NCBI GenBank assembly: GCA_022496805.1
Contig: CM040101.1
Span: 1,428,501-1,492,500 of the forward strand
Origin: Pohlia nutans
Lineage: Eukaryota; Streptophyta; Bryopsida; Bryales; Mniaceae
Direction of reading: 5' to 3'
DNA: 64,000 nucleotides
Part shown: positions 46,042-57,334 of the stretch, in pieces
Layout of the letters: every line of letters starts with the position of its first letter
Numbering within the stretch: position 1 is the first letter of the stretch
The notes under the pieces: model-generated
The model's input: the letters and a program-made list of their open reading frames with translations, nothing else
Told to the model about the DNA's origin: nothing
Databases searched by the model: none
Program-made: the position numbers and the translations under genes

Positions 46042-48183
46042 TTCCAAGAGTTCCTAATACAAAATTAGCAGAATAATATAGTACACCACTTATCCTAGTT
46101 ATTTAGTCTGAGAAGGACTAGTTGTTTTATAATGCTATTACGTAAGGTGAATACTTTTACCAAGTATGTTTATGGATGTTCTCTTATATGAGTGGTACTA
46201 AAATCTTCAATCTTGGTAAAAAAATTACCTTGCGTAAAAGTTATAGCCTCAGTGAGTAAATAGTTAGTGTAGCTCGGACTAAAGAGGATAATGGATGTAG
46301 TTAAAATTTGGAAAAGAACCTATTGTAACAATTACCTATCATGCATGCAATACAAATAAGAATATTGTAGAAAAAATTGGAGACCTATCTTTGATGAGAA
46401 CGGCAACACTCCTCATCACTTTTCCAGTCGGGTAGTTCAGTTTTAACGAAATGTGGTTTAATTTAACGAGATGTATGTTAAATTTAGACCGACACATGTT
46501 CTCCAAGGCCCTTGAAATTTCGAGGGCATGCAAGTAAATGAGGTCCGTGGCTCTTTATCCCTTACTTTTTATTTTTTTATTTGAAATACCTGGCAACAAA
46601 TCTTTGTTTTTTTTATACTATCCAACATATTCATTCAAGATGTTGACCTTTTGCAAAATCCTTCATACAATGTGTCCTTTTCATCCAACATCTTGGCCTT
46701 CTCATGTTTGTGGCTCATGGAGTCCCTACCTAAGTTGCAACCGGCACATGCCGTTGTCTTGGTGGCTATACAAGGTTGCATTTTCTCATTAGGTTCATGT
46801 ATGGTGATTATTCCAATGTAGTTGTGTCCTAAACTAGCTCTTAAGAGCTAGAAAAATCAATCTTAATAGCAGCATGTGCATGGCATGTACGTTGATTGCA
46901 AGCACCTCTACTACATCTTATGTTACTTATGCAAACTAGATTACAAAATAGACATGTTCATCCATGCTTATATTCTCAGCTTGGATGAAGTCAAAAATCC
47001 ATTTGTCGCCGCTAGAATCATCAAGACCAAGGGTCGAAGAATTGTTTTTTCAAATGCCTCGAACAAGCCTCCAAGTACATAATAAATATATTGCATTATA
47101 GGCCAAAGATGAAATAATTGAAACCATCAAATTCTTTCATTTAGCATGATGAACTTCTATCTTTAAACCATTATGTGATTATGGTTGTAGTAAATCAAAG
47201 AATACATTGCGATACATCTAAAATGTTTCTAACTTCTATCATTTTACCAACCTTGTTCAAGAGATGCATATTCCATAATAGCTTCTTTGCTTCTGTAGAA
47301 TTCTTTCATATTTCTAACAATGGACCTACATTTTTTGAATATAGACTCTAAATCACGATTACATGGCCAACAATAATAGAACACAAAATTTATTGAGAAT
47401 GGAAAATTACATTCTACAAATGTGTCTGATTCCTTGAATTTTTAGATCTAATTTTGAAATTTTCAGGGCTCTAGGCTTATGAAAACCCTGGTCACAACTT
47501 ATAGGCTTACGCTATTGCCTTGTTTCAAGATACAATGAACACTTTATGATTAGAATCTTGGCTTATTGTGCCACTACATGTCCACAAACACAATGTATAA
47601 TTCCAACTATTCTAAAGTTCAATGGATAAGTAAATTATGTAAACTACCTACTGACACACATAAATTATTTATTGTAAACAAGAATCATATAAATCTTGAA
47701 TTACTAAGTAATGATTGATATGTTGTTATAACATGTTGATATGCAAAAGGACCATATTTCTATTAATCACTTATTTTCACACAAAGTTCAGTACCAAAAA
47801 AAAAAAATTAGTGTCTTTTATTACAATAATTGTAGTATTTGGGAGAAAAATTGCAAAGTAGTCATTCCATGCATCTTCTCAAAATGAGTGAAGGTTGTGG
47901 ATTCTACGTTTCTACATGGTATATGTCACTTCAAAAAAATCATAAATATTGACTCTAAATGCCCATAAAATTCATTTAAACAATCATTATACCTACAAAA
48001 CATGTTAGGTAATTGTATATTAAGATTTTCAATTTGTGACATTTGATTTAAATAATATACCAAATTTACTTTTGTATTTGTTGAATTCATTAGCAATACT
48101 ACCAACATCTGGATAGTTTCTACCCTTCAAGTTTTTACATGCATTACAATGATTTCGGCCTCACCTTTTATGATTGCGTTATT
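46042..48183. other. AT-rich filler up to the repeat boundary
   Basis: No convincing gene. A short frame at 46,876-47,082 contains DCKHLYYIL, which loosely recalls the CxH half of a SWIM-type zinc finger seen in transposase-related proteins, but there is no matching CxC half. Homology to the 18-kb unit resumes at 48,184. Confidence 0.35.
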
Positions 48184-48335
48184 TCGGTTCAATTCTCAAG
48201 AAGTATAAATGCTTTAAATATGTTTGTTTCTCCATTTAAAAAATCCCATTTGATTCAACGGGGTAGAAGTTATGAGTAAAATTTTCCCAAAACATAAAAA
48301 AGTAAGCCCATGGGATTAAGTGTGTCATTTAAGGG
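48184..48335. mobile_element. Right part of the interrupted TTAA-MITE
   Basis: Matches 14,913-15,062 with substitutions and ends ATTTAAGGG before TTAA at 48,336-48,339. Confidence 0.78.
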
Positions 48336-48852
48336 TTAAATGCAGACAATTAGGACTTTTATGTGCTTAGATGGGATTTTCGTTGCCAATTAGAAACCTA
48401 ATCTAATATCTAGAACAAATCTAAACCTAATTCTAAAGGTTTCACATCCTACAAATCCTATAATTTGAGAGTCCTTTTCTGAAAACTTGAAACTTAAACC
48501 TCTAAACGACCTAAAGTTTGATTGTGACCATGTGCTTTTGCGTACAAGCAGGTACTATTTGTTGTTGCATTTTCACTACATCAGTGTATTTGAATTTACC
48601 CTTGTAATTGTTTGTACTACGCATTAAGTACATCATCATACACTACAAGGAGAAGGCGTTGCTTTTCACTCCTGCTGTGAGTCAAACGGCGCCACTTCGC
48701 ACAGTTCACCAATTTTTTGTTGGATTTGGTGAGTGCGATTCGTCGCGTAGGACAAGCGTGTACAATGAAAAGAGACAATGAACATGATCCTCCAGAGTGA
48801 GAAACGACGCCTCTACTTGAAGTGATATTTCAAAAATCCAATGAGCAAATAT

Positions 48853-49222
48853 ATGGTGGTCATACAAAATGGAGTCCAATGGGAAAACCAATTTCCCAAA
48901 AGAAATTGACATTTGTTTTTTAAATAGTTTCGGTGACTGCTGGAACATGCAATCATTCAACTGGGAAAGGGGAGGAGAAGCTGATTCAGTTCTTCACTGT
49001 CAACTGGTCAAGCTGGATTGTAAGTTAACAGGCAATCATTCAACCGGAGCTTTCAGGTCTTCAATATGCAGTAAGTTGGGTGTTTCAGATCTTGCATCCT
49101 CTTCAGGGGAGCAGGAGAACTGCACGCATTTAGTGTATGCAGATCATGGTAATAGAAAGCCCACCTGCAGCAATAGTTACTGTAAGGTGGAAGTAATGAC
49201 CTATTACCATCCATTATTTTAA
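48853..49222 (+). CDS. Conserved ORF island (third copy)
   Basis: Same frame as 15,986-16,359 with one substitution, which changes Ser to Cys. An ATG-initiated 117-codon ORF begins at 48,869. The stop codon TAA overlaps the TTAA target of the MITE that follows immediately, so that insertion left the frame intact. No recognised family. Confidence 0.4.
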
Positions 49223-49544
49223 CCCCTAAACGTCCGAGCGTCCAGAAACTGGATCATGAACAGAGTCAAAGCTTTCTAACTTTCTCATACAATCTCGGAT
49301 GACTTTCATCCAAGTCACCTTTGCAAGCATATTAAATTCTCTACCAATTAAAGTTAATCCCTTGTGATGGGGAGATGTTGATAATATTGGAGAGGCTTCC
49401 AAATGCAAGTCCGTCAAATTTGTTGGGTAGACTTTACGCTTGCAATGGTCCTCTCATGTACACATTATGTACATCTAAGCCATGCTAATATCTATTTTTG
49501 AGGCTAGCATCTACTTGTGTTCAAAGGGTCGGTACATTTAGGGG
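49223..49544. mobile_element. 322-bp piggyBac-type MITE with TTAA duplication
   Basis: Begins CCCCTAAACGTCCGAG and ends with the complement of CCCCTAAATGTACCGA. TTAA lies at 49,219-49,222 and 49,545-49,548. The empty site is visible in copy A (TTATTTTAAGCAATCTG at 16,351-16,367), with a single TTAA. The CCCCTAAA.G..CCGA terminus also starts the transposase-bearing element at 59,533, so this is probably a non-autonomous partner of that family. Confidence 0.9.
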
Positions 49545-51531
49545 TTAAGCAATCTGAACGTTGTGGAGGACATACGAAGTGTGTTACAAATTCTCGAGGG
49601 AAAGATGAATCTTAATTAGTGGAGTTGAATCAAAGTGAAATCATATTATTTCGATAAAATTTGTATTTTTTTGTGAATTTTTGAAGTGGTATGCCTTGAA
49701 AATATAATACTGTCCATAGGTGGGGTTGTGAACATCCCAAAAGTGTTTTATATTCATTCAAAACCAGCATGTAATTGATAGAGAAGTTACTTTGAATAAA
49801 TTTTGAAACTTAAAACTCAAGTTTTTTTTGTAGTTTGATTACGAATAAGATATTGACAATTTTTGAATGAAATTTGTTGTGGTGGGTTGAAATATAATAC
49901 TCTAAGTGTAGTGATTTATGGAGATTTTATAATTGCTTCATTTTATACATCCGTCATGCACTTTTCGCAGTGTTAAATTTTTACTACAAATTATGTGAAA
50001 AGTTAGCTTCATGCGTGTGTGAACCAATTAGAAAGGGGTGATTTGTGAAATTTTTATGCATCATTCATGTTGTAGTGATTCACCAAAAATTTCAACTCAT
50101 ACAAGCAAACAACCAAAAAATCTCCAAAAATCAGTACACTTAGAATACTACATTTCAACCCATCACAACAAATTTCATCCACAAATTGTCAATATCTCAC
50201 TTATAATTAATTACAAAAGAATTTTGAATTTTACGTTTCAAATTTTATACAAAAATATTGATGATTCCAATCATAGATCTAACCATATCAATAGACTTTA
50301 AACTCCATAATGTTCAAATTCAATGTTATAAGTAAAGTTGGAAGCACCTAAAACCACCCATTTAAGCTATTGTGTTTAGATTCTTTTAAGAATCAAATTA
50401 AAACTATCTTTGGTTGTAAAACATATAAGATTCAAGAATAAAGTGAAAAAATAAAAATACAAATAATCTCTCATTCCCGAGGATGTCACTATTAGAAATT
50501 TAGATAACCATGAGAGCAAATATACAGGATGTCATTCAATTTTGGTTGATAAAAATTATATATTTTTTGATATACCATAGCTTTGAAGAAATGTAAGGTT
50601 GCAAATTACATATAAAATGAGGTCCTTTGTAATACCCCAAACTATGTTTATAGTATTTCTAAAACAACATTATAGTAATTGGTAGGGGAAAAAATTTATT
50701 TATAGGGTGAGTGAAGCTTCTACAAAATTTAAGACTTGGATGAAAAATATCAAAAATCCATCTACATAATGGATGAACTCGTTAGATGAGGGTTTTGTGT
50801 TTGCTTTAGAAGAACATTCTAAAGACTTTTTTGTAATTCAATTCGTGGTTTTTCCTCCTATGCAAGAGAAGAATTTTGTCATTGTACATTTAAAATTACT
50901 AAATTCGGATAATTCCTATTCTTGCGTGCGGCTTACGAAGGGGTAGGGTGTTGCGCTTGGAGCTTTGTTTTCCATCACGCCCCTAACAATCTCTTCCTGC
51001 GCTAGGGTTCAGTGCAAATTTCAGCGTGTCGTTGTACTACGGTTTTATTGCATTAGGATTTCAGTACAAGCTTTTTTATGGGACCGCTGTTGCGCTATGG
51101 GTCTTACGGCACTAGGGTTTTAGTACAAGTTTCTTCATGAGGTTGTTGCGTTTTGGTTTTCTTAGTAGATGAAATGTGAGATTCTACAACTACAAGTACA
51201 TGACTCAAACTAGTCCATAATGACTAATGACAGTCATTACAAACTAGTTTTTGCACTATTTGAGTCGTATACTTGTAATCGTAGAATCTCATATTTCTTC
51301 TAGTGTCTTGTGCTAGGGTTTCATGCAAGTTTCTTCATGGAGTTGCAGATGTGGTAGTGGCGCTTGTCAAAATGCGTTCAATTACACAACATGTATACCA
51401 TAATTATCTTGTTTGCAAATTATCGCCTCTGAGTTTTTAATTTTTTTTGCTCGTTTCCATTTTGCAACGGTATTCATGAGTTTAGAGGCGTTTGGTAGAA
51501 TAAAACTTGGACAGAAGAAAAGATCTTTGTT

Positions 51532-51720
51532 ATGGCGACCAAGAACAAGGTGTTTTTCTTGGAATTTGAAGGAGACGAGCCCGAGTTCATTAGGCTAATA
51601 AACGTTGAGGAGGGAGAGTCTTTTGCGCAACTCCGAGTAAAATTAGAAGATGTGGGTGGTATTGGTGGCCATTTCAATTCTGAGATGCAAACGAGTCTTG
51701 CAGAATTCTACCTACATTAG
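51532..51720 (+). CDS. Short repeated ORF, diverged third copy
   Basis: 62 codons, frame intact, differing from 316-504 only by amino-acid-changing substitutions that I could find. See the first entry. Confidence 0.28.
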   Translation: MATKNKVFFLEFEGDEPEFIRLINVEEGESFAQLRVKLEDVGGIGGHFNSEMQTSLAEFYLH

Positions 51721-54700
51721 GGAGGTTGTGGCATCTCATGTGATGACTGTCTCTCAATTTTGACATAAAACTCATCAGTAGGCATTTTAGATTGTCTTCA
51801 TTATTTGAGTGAGAACATGTGCAATTGTGTTAGTGAACAATGTATGCTTTAGTAATGCTAAAGTGGTTTGTTTTAGGGTTTGTGAACTTTTTCAATGTTA
51901 TCGTGAAATCCTGGGGGGTTTTACTGAGTGGGAGAGCTATAAATATAGATGAGATAAATTATGGGCCTAAATTTAAAAATGGGGCTAAAATTTATAAGTA
52001 TTTTTGTTCTAGTATAGGACTCATGAAAATCACTGAAGCTGGTTATAAGTAACATAGAATGCTTCAAAAGATGGCGTATTACATGATATTTTAAAATAAA
52101 TATACACTCACCTAAAATCTCAAAGTAGGTGTGACAGAGCATGGTGAGATAATATTATTTTGCAAAATGCACTAAAACTGTTCGATTGACGAATCAAGGA
52201 TAGTGTCTTTAGGGTTTTGTGAAAGGTATTATTGTTGATTCCAAGCTCTATTTTGGTTCATTTTGCTTTCATAACTTCCATTGTGGGTATTGACCTCGCA
52301 CCCATGCCTATGACAGTAAGGGCACTGTTGAGAATGACAACGTCGATGAGGTTGCATGATCAGCTTCATTCGCAAGTGTCATTGTTGCAGAATCTAAATT
52401 CTTGTATGAACCACTCACTGCACAATTAGTAGCGAACAATCGCATATCTTTGAGTTGGTGCAAACATCCCCTTACACAAGCTTCTATCGCTATTCGAGGA
52501 ATGCTGCACTAATTCAACTCAATTGCTTTGTCACTCACTCTATAGAACAAAGACAAGGTGATAGGACATTAAAGGAGAGGATTTTCTCCCCAAAAAAATG
52601 AAGAATAGAAAACACAAAGCCAAAGCTAGCGAAGAAATTAAACCCGCATGAGCAATTCAAGACAACTACTACTCGATCATGAACTACCTACAACCTACCA
52701 AAGCGTACAAAATGCTCAACATTCAAGGACGGCTCCAAAGAAGATCAATATGCTTGACGTTCAAGAGGATCGCAACAACATGATGGAGAGCTTATCTGTA
52801 AGGAATCCGCTAGGTGATCGATGTCGTAAGCAGCTCAGTATGCAACTTTGATCAGTCGTGCAACTTGCAGCGTTGATCTATCATTTGATTGAGCACTGTT
52901 GATTTCTAGCTTTTTCTAGTTCGATACTCTCTGAGCCCGGAGGACGTGGATTTTTGATATTATGGTGAGGATTTCAGTATCATGGCCACTATGTATGATG
53001 CGTACAACAAGTCCGATGTTGGTGGACGGACGAGAGGGACTACAAGTATAAGAGCCTCTCCATTAGCAACTCTTAATTACACTATGAAGGTCATCTAAAA
53101 ATGGAGACCTCACCATCTAATTCTCCACCAACATCACTCAATTCGACATTGATAGTAGTAAATAGCCACTAAGAACTCACCACGCATGGATTGTGCAATC
53201 ATGATGTGCAATTAAGAAGAGAAGATACACTAGCTTGAGTGATTTTGAGGGCCTTGAACTCGGTTACATTTAATAAATCAATTCTTTGAATTTAGAGACA
53301 ATCAAGCTCTTCCATACTAAATAAAGATTTTAATTGAGAGACCACCAAGCTCCATGCCTTATAACTATTTGGAGTGCACAAATAAGAATGTACTAAGACA
53401 AAACTCATGGTATCTTATTCAAACTCAAGATGAATTGAAAGATAACTCTAATAGTCAAGTTTCCTACATCAAATCAAGATGTGTAGCCTCTTTATACTTA
53501 AGTAGCACCTAGGTAGCACATGTGCATTATTGTGATATTACCTACATAAAAACATGAAAAGAGCATCCAAGAGCATCCAAGGAGCTTAGATTTCTCTTTG
53601 TGCCACATAACATACAGTAGCATGCACTGTCCCTACCTTGGCTCTACAGTAGATGTTGTGGAATATTCCACACCCAATAGTACTTAATCACACAGGGAGA
53701 TAAACACAAGATTCCCATATGGGAAACGCGGACAAATTTCCCACAATTGTAACTTTCCGAGATGAAAAATACACTACAATCATCCCAAGAAAGTTACAAT
53801 TGTGAGAATTTTGTCCCACTTCCCATAAGAAATCCCATGTGAGAATGTCTTTATCTCTCCCTGTGTCAGTGGCTAAGTGGACAGGTGGAGGCTCAAGGTG
53901 ATGAGCCCAGTGCATGAAGGAAAGGCAGTGGGCATGAAGACTACTGAATGTTATGCATGGAAAAGTAGCAAAAATGCTAAATTGTCTCATGAAAAAATAA
54001 AAAGCACTGCTTCGTAGACTTGATTTTGACTTTGTCCAAGCTAGTGATGGGAAGTGACAGGAACTGGTCGTATTCTGCTACCATCGAAATAAAACAAAAT
54101 TGGTTGTTGCTTGCACAAGAAGCGAAATCCTAAGCAAAACGGTTGTGGCTGGCTTGAATATCATTTGGTTATTGATCAAGTCTCTTCTAAAGAGAATGTT
54201 GCAAAACTCTCTCATAGAAAAAAATTGTGGGTAAGGTATCTGAAGGCCGGCCGGGCCACACAGGGCGATTGGCGGAAAGGCCGTTCAACATTAAAGGATT
54301 GAAAAGAACATATGCTTAACGGCTTTTACATGATTTTCTGAAGAATACCATGGGTGGAGGGCAAGCTCAGCACATCCATGTTGAATATATATATATTTTA
54401 ATCTACAAACAAATACCTCTACAAATTTCCTTCAAAATTCTCTTTTTCATCATACAAAACATTTTTTAAAAGTAAATATAAAAAAAATTCTAAATTTCAT
54501 AACATTCAATATCATTTAGCATTCAATATCATAACATTCTTTCGGATCCCCACTGTTCATTCTGCATCACAGGCCATAATTATTGCAGGAATCGTAATCT
54601 TCTGGAGAATCAAAGCCATATGTAGTTAAAGATGACTTGGTAGATGAACAGACTTCTGTGTTTTTGAATAGTTTCTACATGTTCTACATCATCAATTCGC

Positions 54701-54866
54701 TCTGTTGATTCTCTGCACAAGCAAAAGGGTGTCGGCTGTAGTACTAGCTTAAGAATGATATGATATAATTCAAACCTAATTTTAAAGTTCTAAATAAAAT
54801 TTAAAAATATAAATCATTGACCCGAAGCCCCTGCCACTACCCCAGAACCCCAGAACCCCAGAACCC

Positions 54867-55315
54867 TGTGGGGGTGTTGACTTGCTCCTTCCGTGTTCCC
54901 CGCACCCGTCGTGCCAAGTGCACAGATGTTCAACCTTATAGCGATGGAGGGAGCATTCGAAGCGGCCATTTCATTGCGGCAGTGGTGAGTCAGGGTGCTC
55001 GTGTAGTTCATTGCCATCACCTGTCTGTCTCAGTTTGTTTCATCTTTGCTTACTGTATGCCTGGATTCGTGGCTTCTTGCACATGAGGCTAGGGTTCGAG
55101 GCAAATCAATGCGATCTCATCACAACTAGTAGTACCGTCATCGTGGTCTGTAGATTTGTCTTTTAGACCCTGCCTAAATTACAAGTGCGCTTGTGGTTAC
55201 GGTGTTAGTTGTAGGAGGCAGCCCTGGCTTTGCCATTTCTGGAGGAATAAATTATTGAGATGTAAGTTAAAAGCCTCTAAGGTGGACGAATCATAATTGG
55301 ACCATTTAGACAACT
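54867..55315. promoter_or_regulatory. Unique 5' flank of the coiled-coil gene
   Basis: Starts where third-copy homology ends. A small ATG frame at 54,944 (MEGAFEAAISLRQ) runs into a GTGAGT donor at 54,985, so a 5' exon and intron are possible, but no acceptor gives a clean join to the long ORF. No clear TATA box. Confidence 0.35.
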
Positions 55316-57334
55316 ATGGACGAACTATTAGATTTACCCGGGCTCTCGTGGAAGTTGTACTCGCAAATTTATCAGGCACTGGAGAAACTCTTATCGTCCC
55401 TGGAATGTTCACAATTGCTTTTATCTGCTCGTCGGGCTTTTTGGATGATGCAGCCAGTCGACGAAATGCTGATTAGACTTCGGTCACGATTTTCATCTTA
55501 TTGGGAAGAGCCCAGGATAGTGTCAAAGAGGGAGCAGACTGAGCGACTTTTGAAGGCAGTGATTGAAGAGATAGAGTCAAAAATAAAAACAGAAGAGGAA
55601 TTCTTGTCCAATTTTTCTATAAGTATGCATGCTTTTCACATCCCATTCCTCCCGGAATCGAGAACTCTGAAACGGTTTCCAATCCCCTGTCATAGTATAG
55701 CTCGTAGATTTGGGATGGCCGACCTCATAGCTCTAGACAGATCGATTAAGCGGATCGAGGAGGATGACACGCTCGCTGCATCTCTATCTTTCAGTACGAT
55801 TGTGCTCATGCCAATGCTTTTTGACATGTTGGATTGCAATATAACTGTCTCATACCAGAACGACAAAAGGTGGCACCTAGACCGATACATCGAAAGTATC
55901 AGGGAAGGTGTGTCGTCTTCTGAACTTGAAGACGCCTTCACCGTCGTCGTTGTGGCAGTGCTCCACCTGTTGTCTTTTGTATTCCAGTACCTCATCGGGT
56001 ATGTGGACAGGGGTGGCTCCAAAACCTACTCCTCTGGATCCTTCGACTTCAGAGCCACCTTTGTCTCCCTTGTGCTCTTCCAAGGCGCCTACGTCTGGAT
56101 CAAATTCAGACAAGCAGCTCGCCCTGCCTGCCGCAAGCGCAAAGCTTTCGATACGCTATCTGAGGGAAGTATTTATCCTAGAGCCTACAAGGATACAATA
56201 TCTCACACCATCAGACACTACAGGTATGAGCCTAGATTCACTCCACCGAGAGAGGAAGCCCACGAGGACACCAGTCGTCTTCCTCTCGGCGGGTACGCCA
56301 CCCATGGTGAGGCTAACTTTGTGCTTCAAGTAGCTCGGTTCTACTACATGCCTTATGGCAAGGATGGAGGTTGTGTGGAGCTTGAGAATGGTCTATTCAA
56401 GTTTATCATTCCACCTATGAGTGAGCAAGGGTTGGTAGGCGAGGGTAAGAGAACATGGGTCGCAAACAAAGCGAAGGAATTGGGGACACAAATGTATGCA
56501 GACTTCGAAAAGGAGATGGAGAAGGCGAAGCAATTTGGCATGGCTTCTGAGATAGGCGGTCATGGCCATGATGCAGGATCAAGTGATCCTTCTCCGTCTG
56601 CACTACCCGTCACATGTTCATCTCCTACCACATTTGCAAGGGAGCCTATAATTGAGACCGAAGCTCCATCGTGCCCGAGTTCATCGTCATTGCCTGATTG
56701 TCATGGCACAGTTGGTGTTACTTTCGACACTCTTTCAGATTTTGACTATGTGATTGATGAGCTTTTTGGTCTGGGATTGCCAAATCTTCCACCTCTACAA
56801 TCAAGCCTTGTCCCATATGAAATGCACTCCCAAGGATTTGCTCAAATCCTTGGAGATTCGAGTACATCACGACGTGAAGGTGTCACACGGGGTATAGAGC
56901 ATGGTGAAGAGACTCAATTGAGCCCTAGCCTCAATTTTCAGCAAGGGAGCGATGCAGTCGCAGAGAACATCGATGCCCCTATATTCAGTCTCTTTCGTCA
57001 GAAAAGTGAACCAGTCCTTCTAAAGATGGTGGATTCTCAGAAGAAGGAAATCATGAATCTTCATTCACAGTTTGTTGTCTTCGATCATCGACTGAAACTA
57101 TTAGAGATAGAAAAGTTGGAGCTCCAACAAGAGGTTCAGCGTTTACGATACGAGAAGCAACAAGAGAAGGAACTTTTTGAGCAGGAGAAGGAGTGTTTGC
57201 ATCAGGAGAATGAGCGTATGAAAAAGAAGTTGGAACAAGTGGAAAATGAGCGTTTGCAGGAGAATGAGCATTTGAAAAGCACGTTGGAACAAGTGGCAAA
57301 AAGTTTAAGTTGCAGAGGAATTGAGAAACCCTAG
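55316..57334 (+). CDS. Intronless gene for an unrecognised coiled-coil protein
   Basis: 672 codons from a genuine ATG (MDELLDLPGLSW) to TAG, with even codon composition and no interruptions, so a real gene is likely. The N-terminal 190 residues are mixed helical. Two hydrophobic stretches at about 208-230 and 245-264 could be membrane helices. A basic segment follows (RQAARPACRKRK, about 265-277). Residues 400-560 are low-complexity Ser/Pro-rich. The last 100 or so residues form a strong coiled coil built from repeated QE.E.L..ENE motifs. I know no family with this order. It could be a lineage-specific gene or a transposon-borne gene. It lies alone between the broken third repeat copy and the piggyBac element, with no near copy in the window. 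Confidence 0.7.
   Translation: MDELLDLPGLSWKLYSQIYQALEKLLSSLECSQLLLSARRAFWMMQPVDEMLIRLRSRFSSYWEEPRIVSKREQTERLLKAVIEEIESKIKTEEEFLSNFSISMHAFHIPFLPESRTLKRFPIPCHSIARRFGMADLIALDRSIKRIEEDDTLAASLSFSTIVLMPMLFDMLDCNITVSYQNDKRWHLDRYIESIREGVSSSELEDAFTVVVVAVLHLLSFVFQYLIGYVDRGGSKTYSSGSFDFRATFVSLVLFQGAYVWIKFRQAARPACRKRKAFDTLSEGSIYPRAYKDTISHTIRHYRYEPRFTPPREEAHEDTSRLPLGGYATHGEANFVLQVARFYYMPYGKDGGCVELENGLFKFIIPPMSEQGLVGEGKRTWVANKAKELGTQMYADFEKEMEKAKQFGMASEIGGHGHDAGSSDPSPSALPVTCSSPTTFAREPIIETEAPSCPSSSSLPDCHGTVGVTFDTLSDFDYVIDELFGLGLPNLPPLQSSLVPYEMHSQGFAQILGDSSTSRREGVTRGIEHGEETQLSPSLNFQQGSDAVAENIDAPIFSLFRQKSEPVLLKMVDSQKKEIMNLHSQFVVFDHRLKLLEIEKLELQQEVQRLRYEKQQEKELFEQEKECLHQENERMKKKLEQVENERLQENEHLKSTLEQVAKSLSCRGIEKP

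Larger units (their letters stand above)
32933..48183. mobile_element. 15.25-kb composite insertion splitting the repeat unit
   Basis: The left flank ends at 32,932 and the right flank resumes at 48,184. In copy A the two flanks are contiguous at 14,912/14,913, so the whole 15,251 bp is extra. It lies inside the TTAA-MITE seen intact at 14,821-15,062. I see no inverted repeats at the outer ends and only a 3-bp TTC shared by both junctions. It contains a 4.46-kb TIR element, a truncated Ty3/gypsy element and AT-rich filler. It may be one large element, a nested pile, or a rearrangement. Confidence 0.85.
48184..54866. repeat. Third, older and diverged copy of the unit
   Basis: Bases 48,184-51,216 match 14,913-18,020, and 51,217-54,866 match 1-6,495, with several percent substitutions and indels. 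It lacks the 2.6-kb TIR element, the 298-bp MITE and the 397-bp MITE found in copy A. It has its own 322-bp piggyBac-type MITE and about 65 bp near 53,385-53,455 that copies A and B lack. Homology ends inside a CCCCAGAAC repeat, so the PGG gene and hydrolase fragment are absent. Confidence 0.92.

Noticed and set aside
46876..47082. SWIM zinc-finger transposase remnant
   Set aside because: Only a CKHLYYIL-like half motif; the required CxC half is not in frame upstream.
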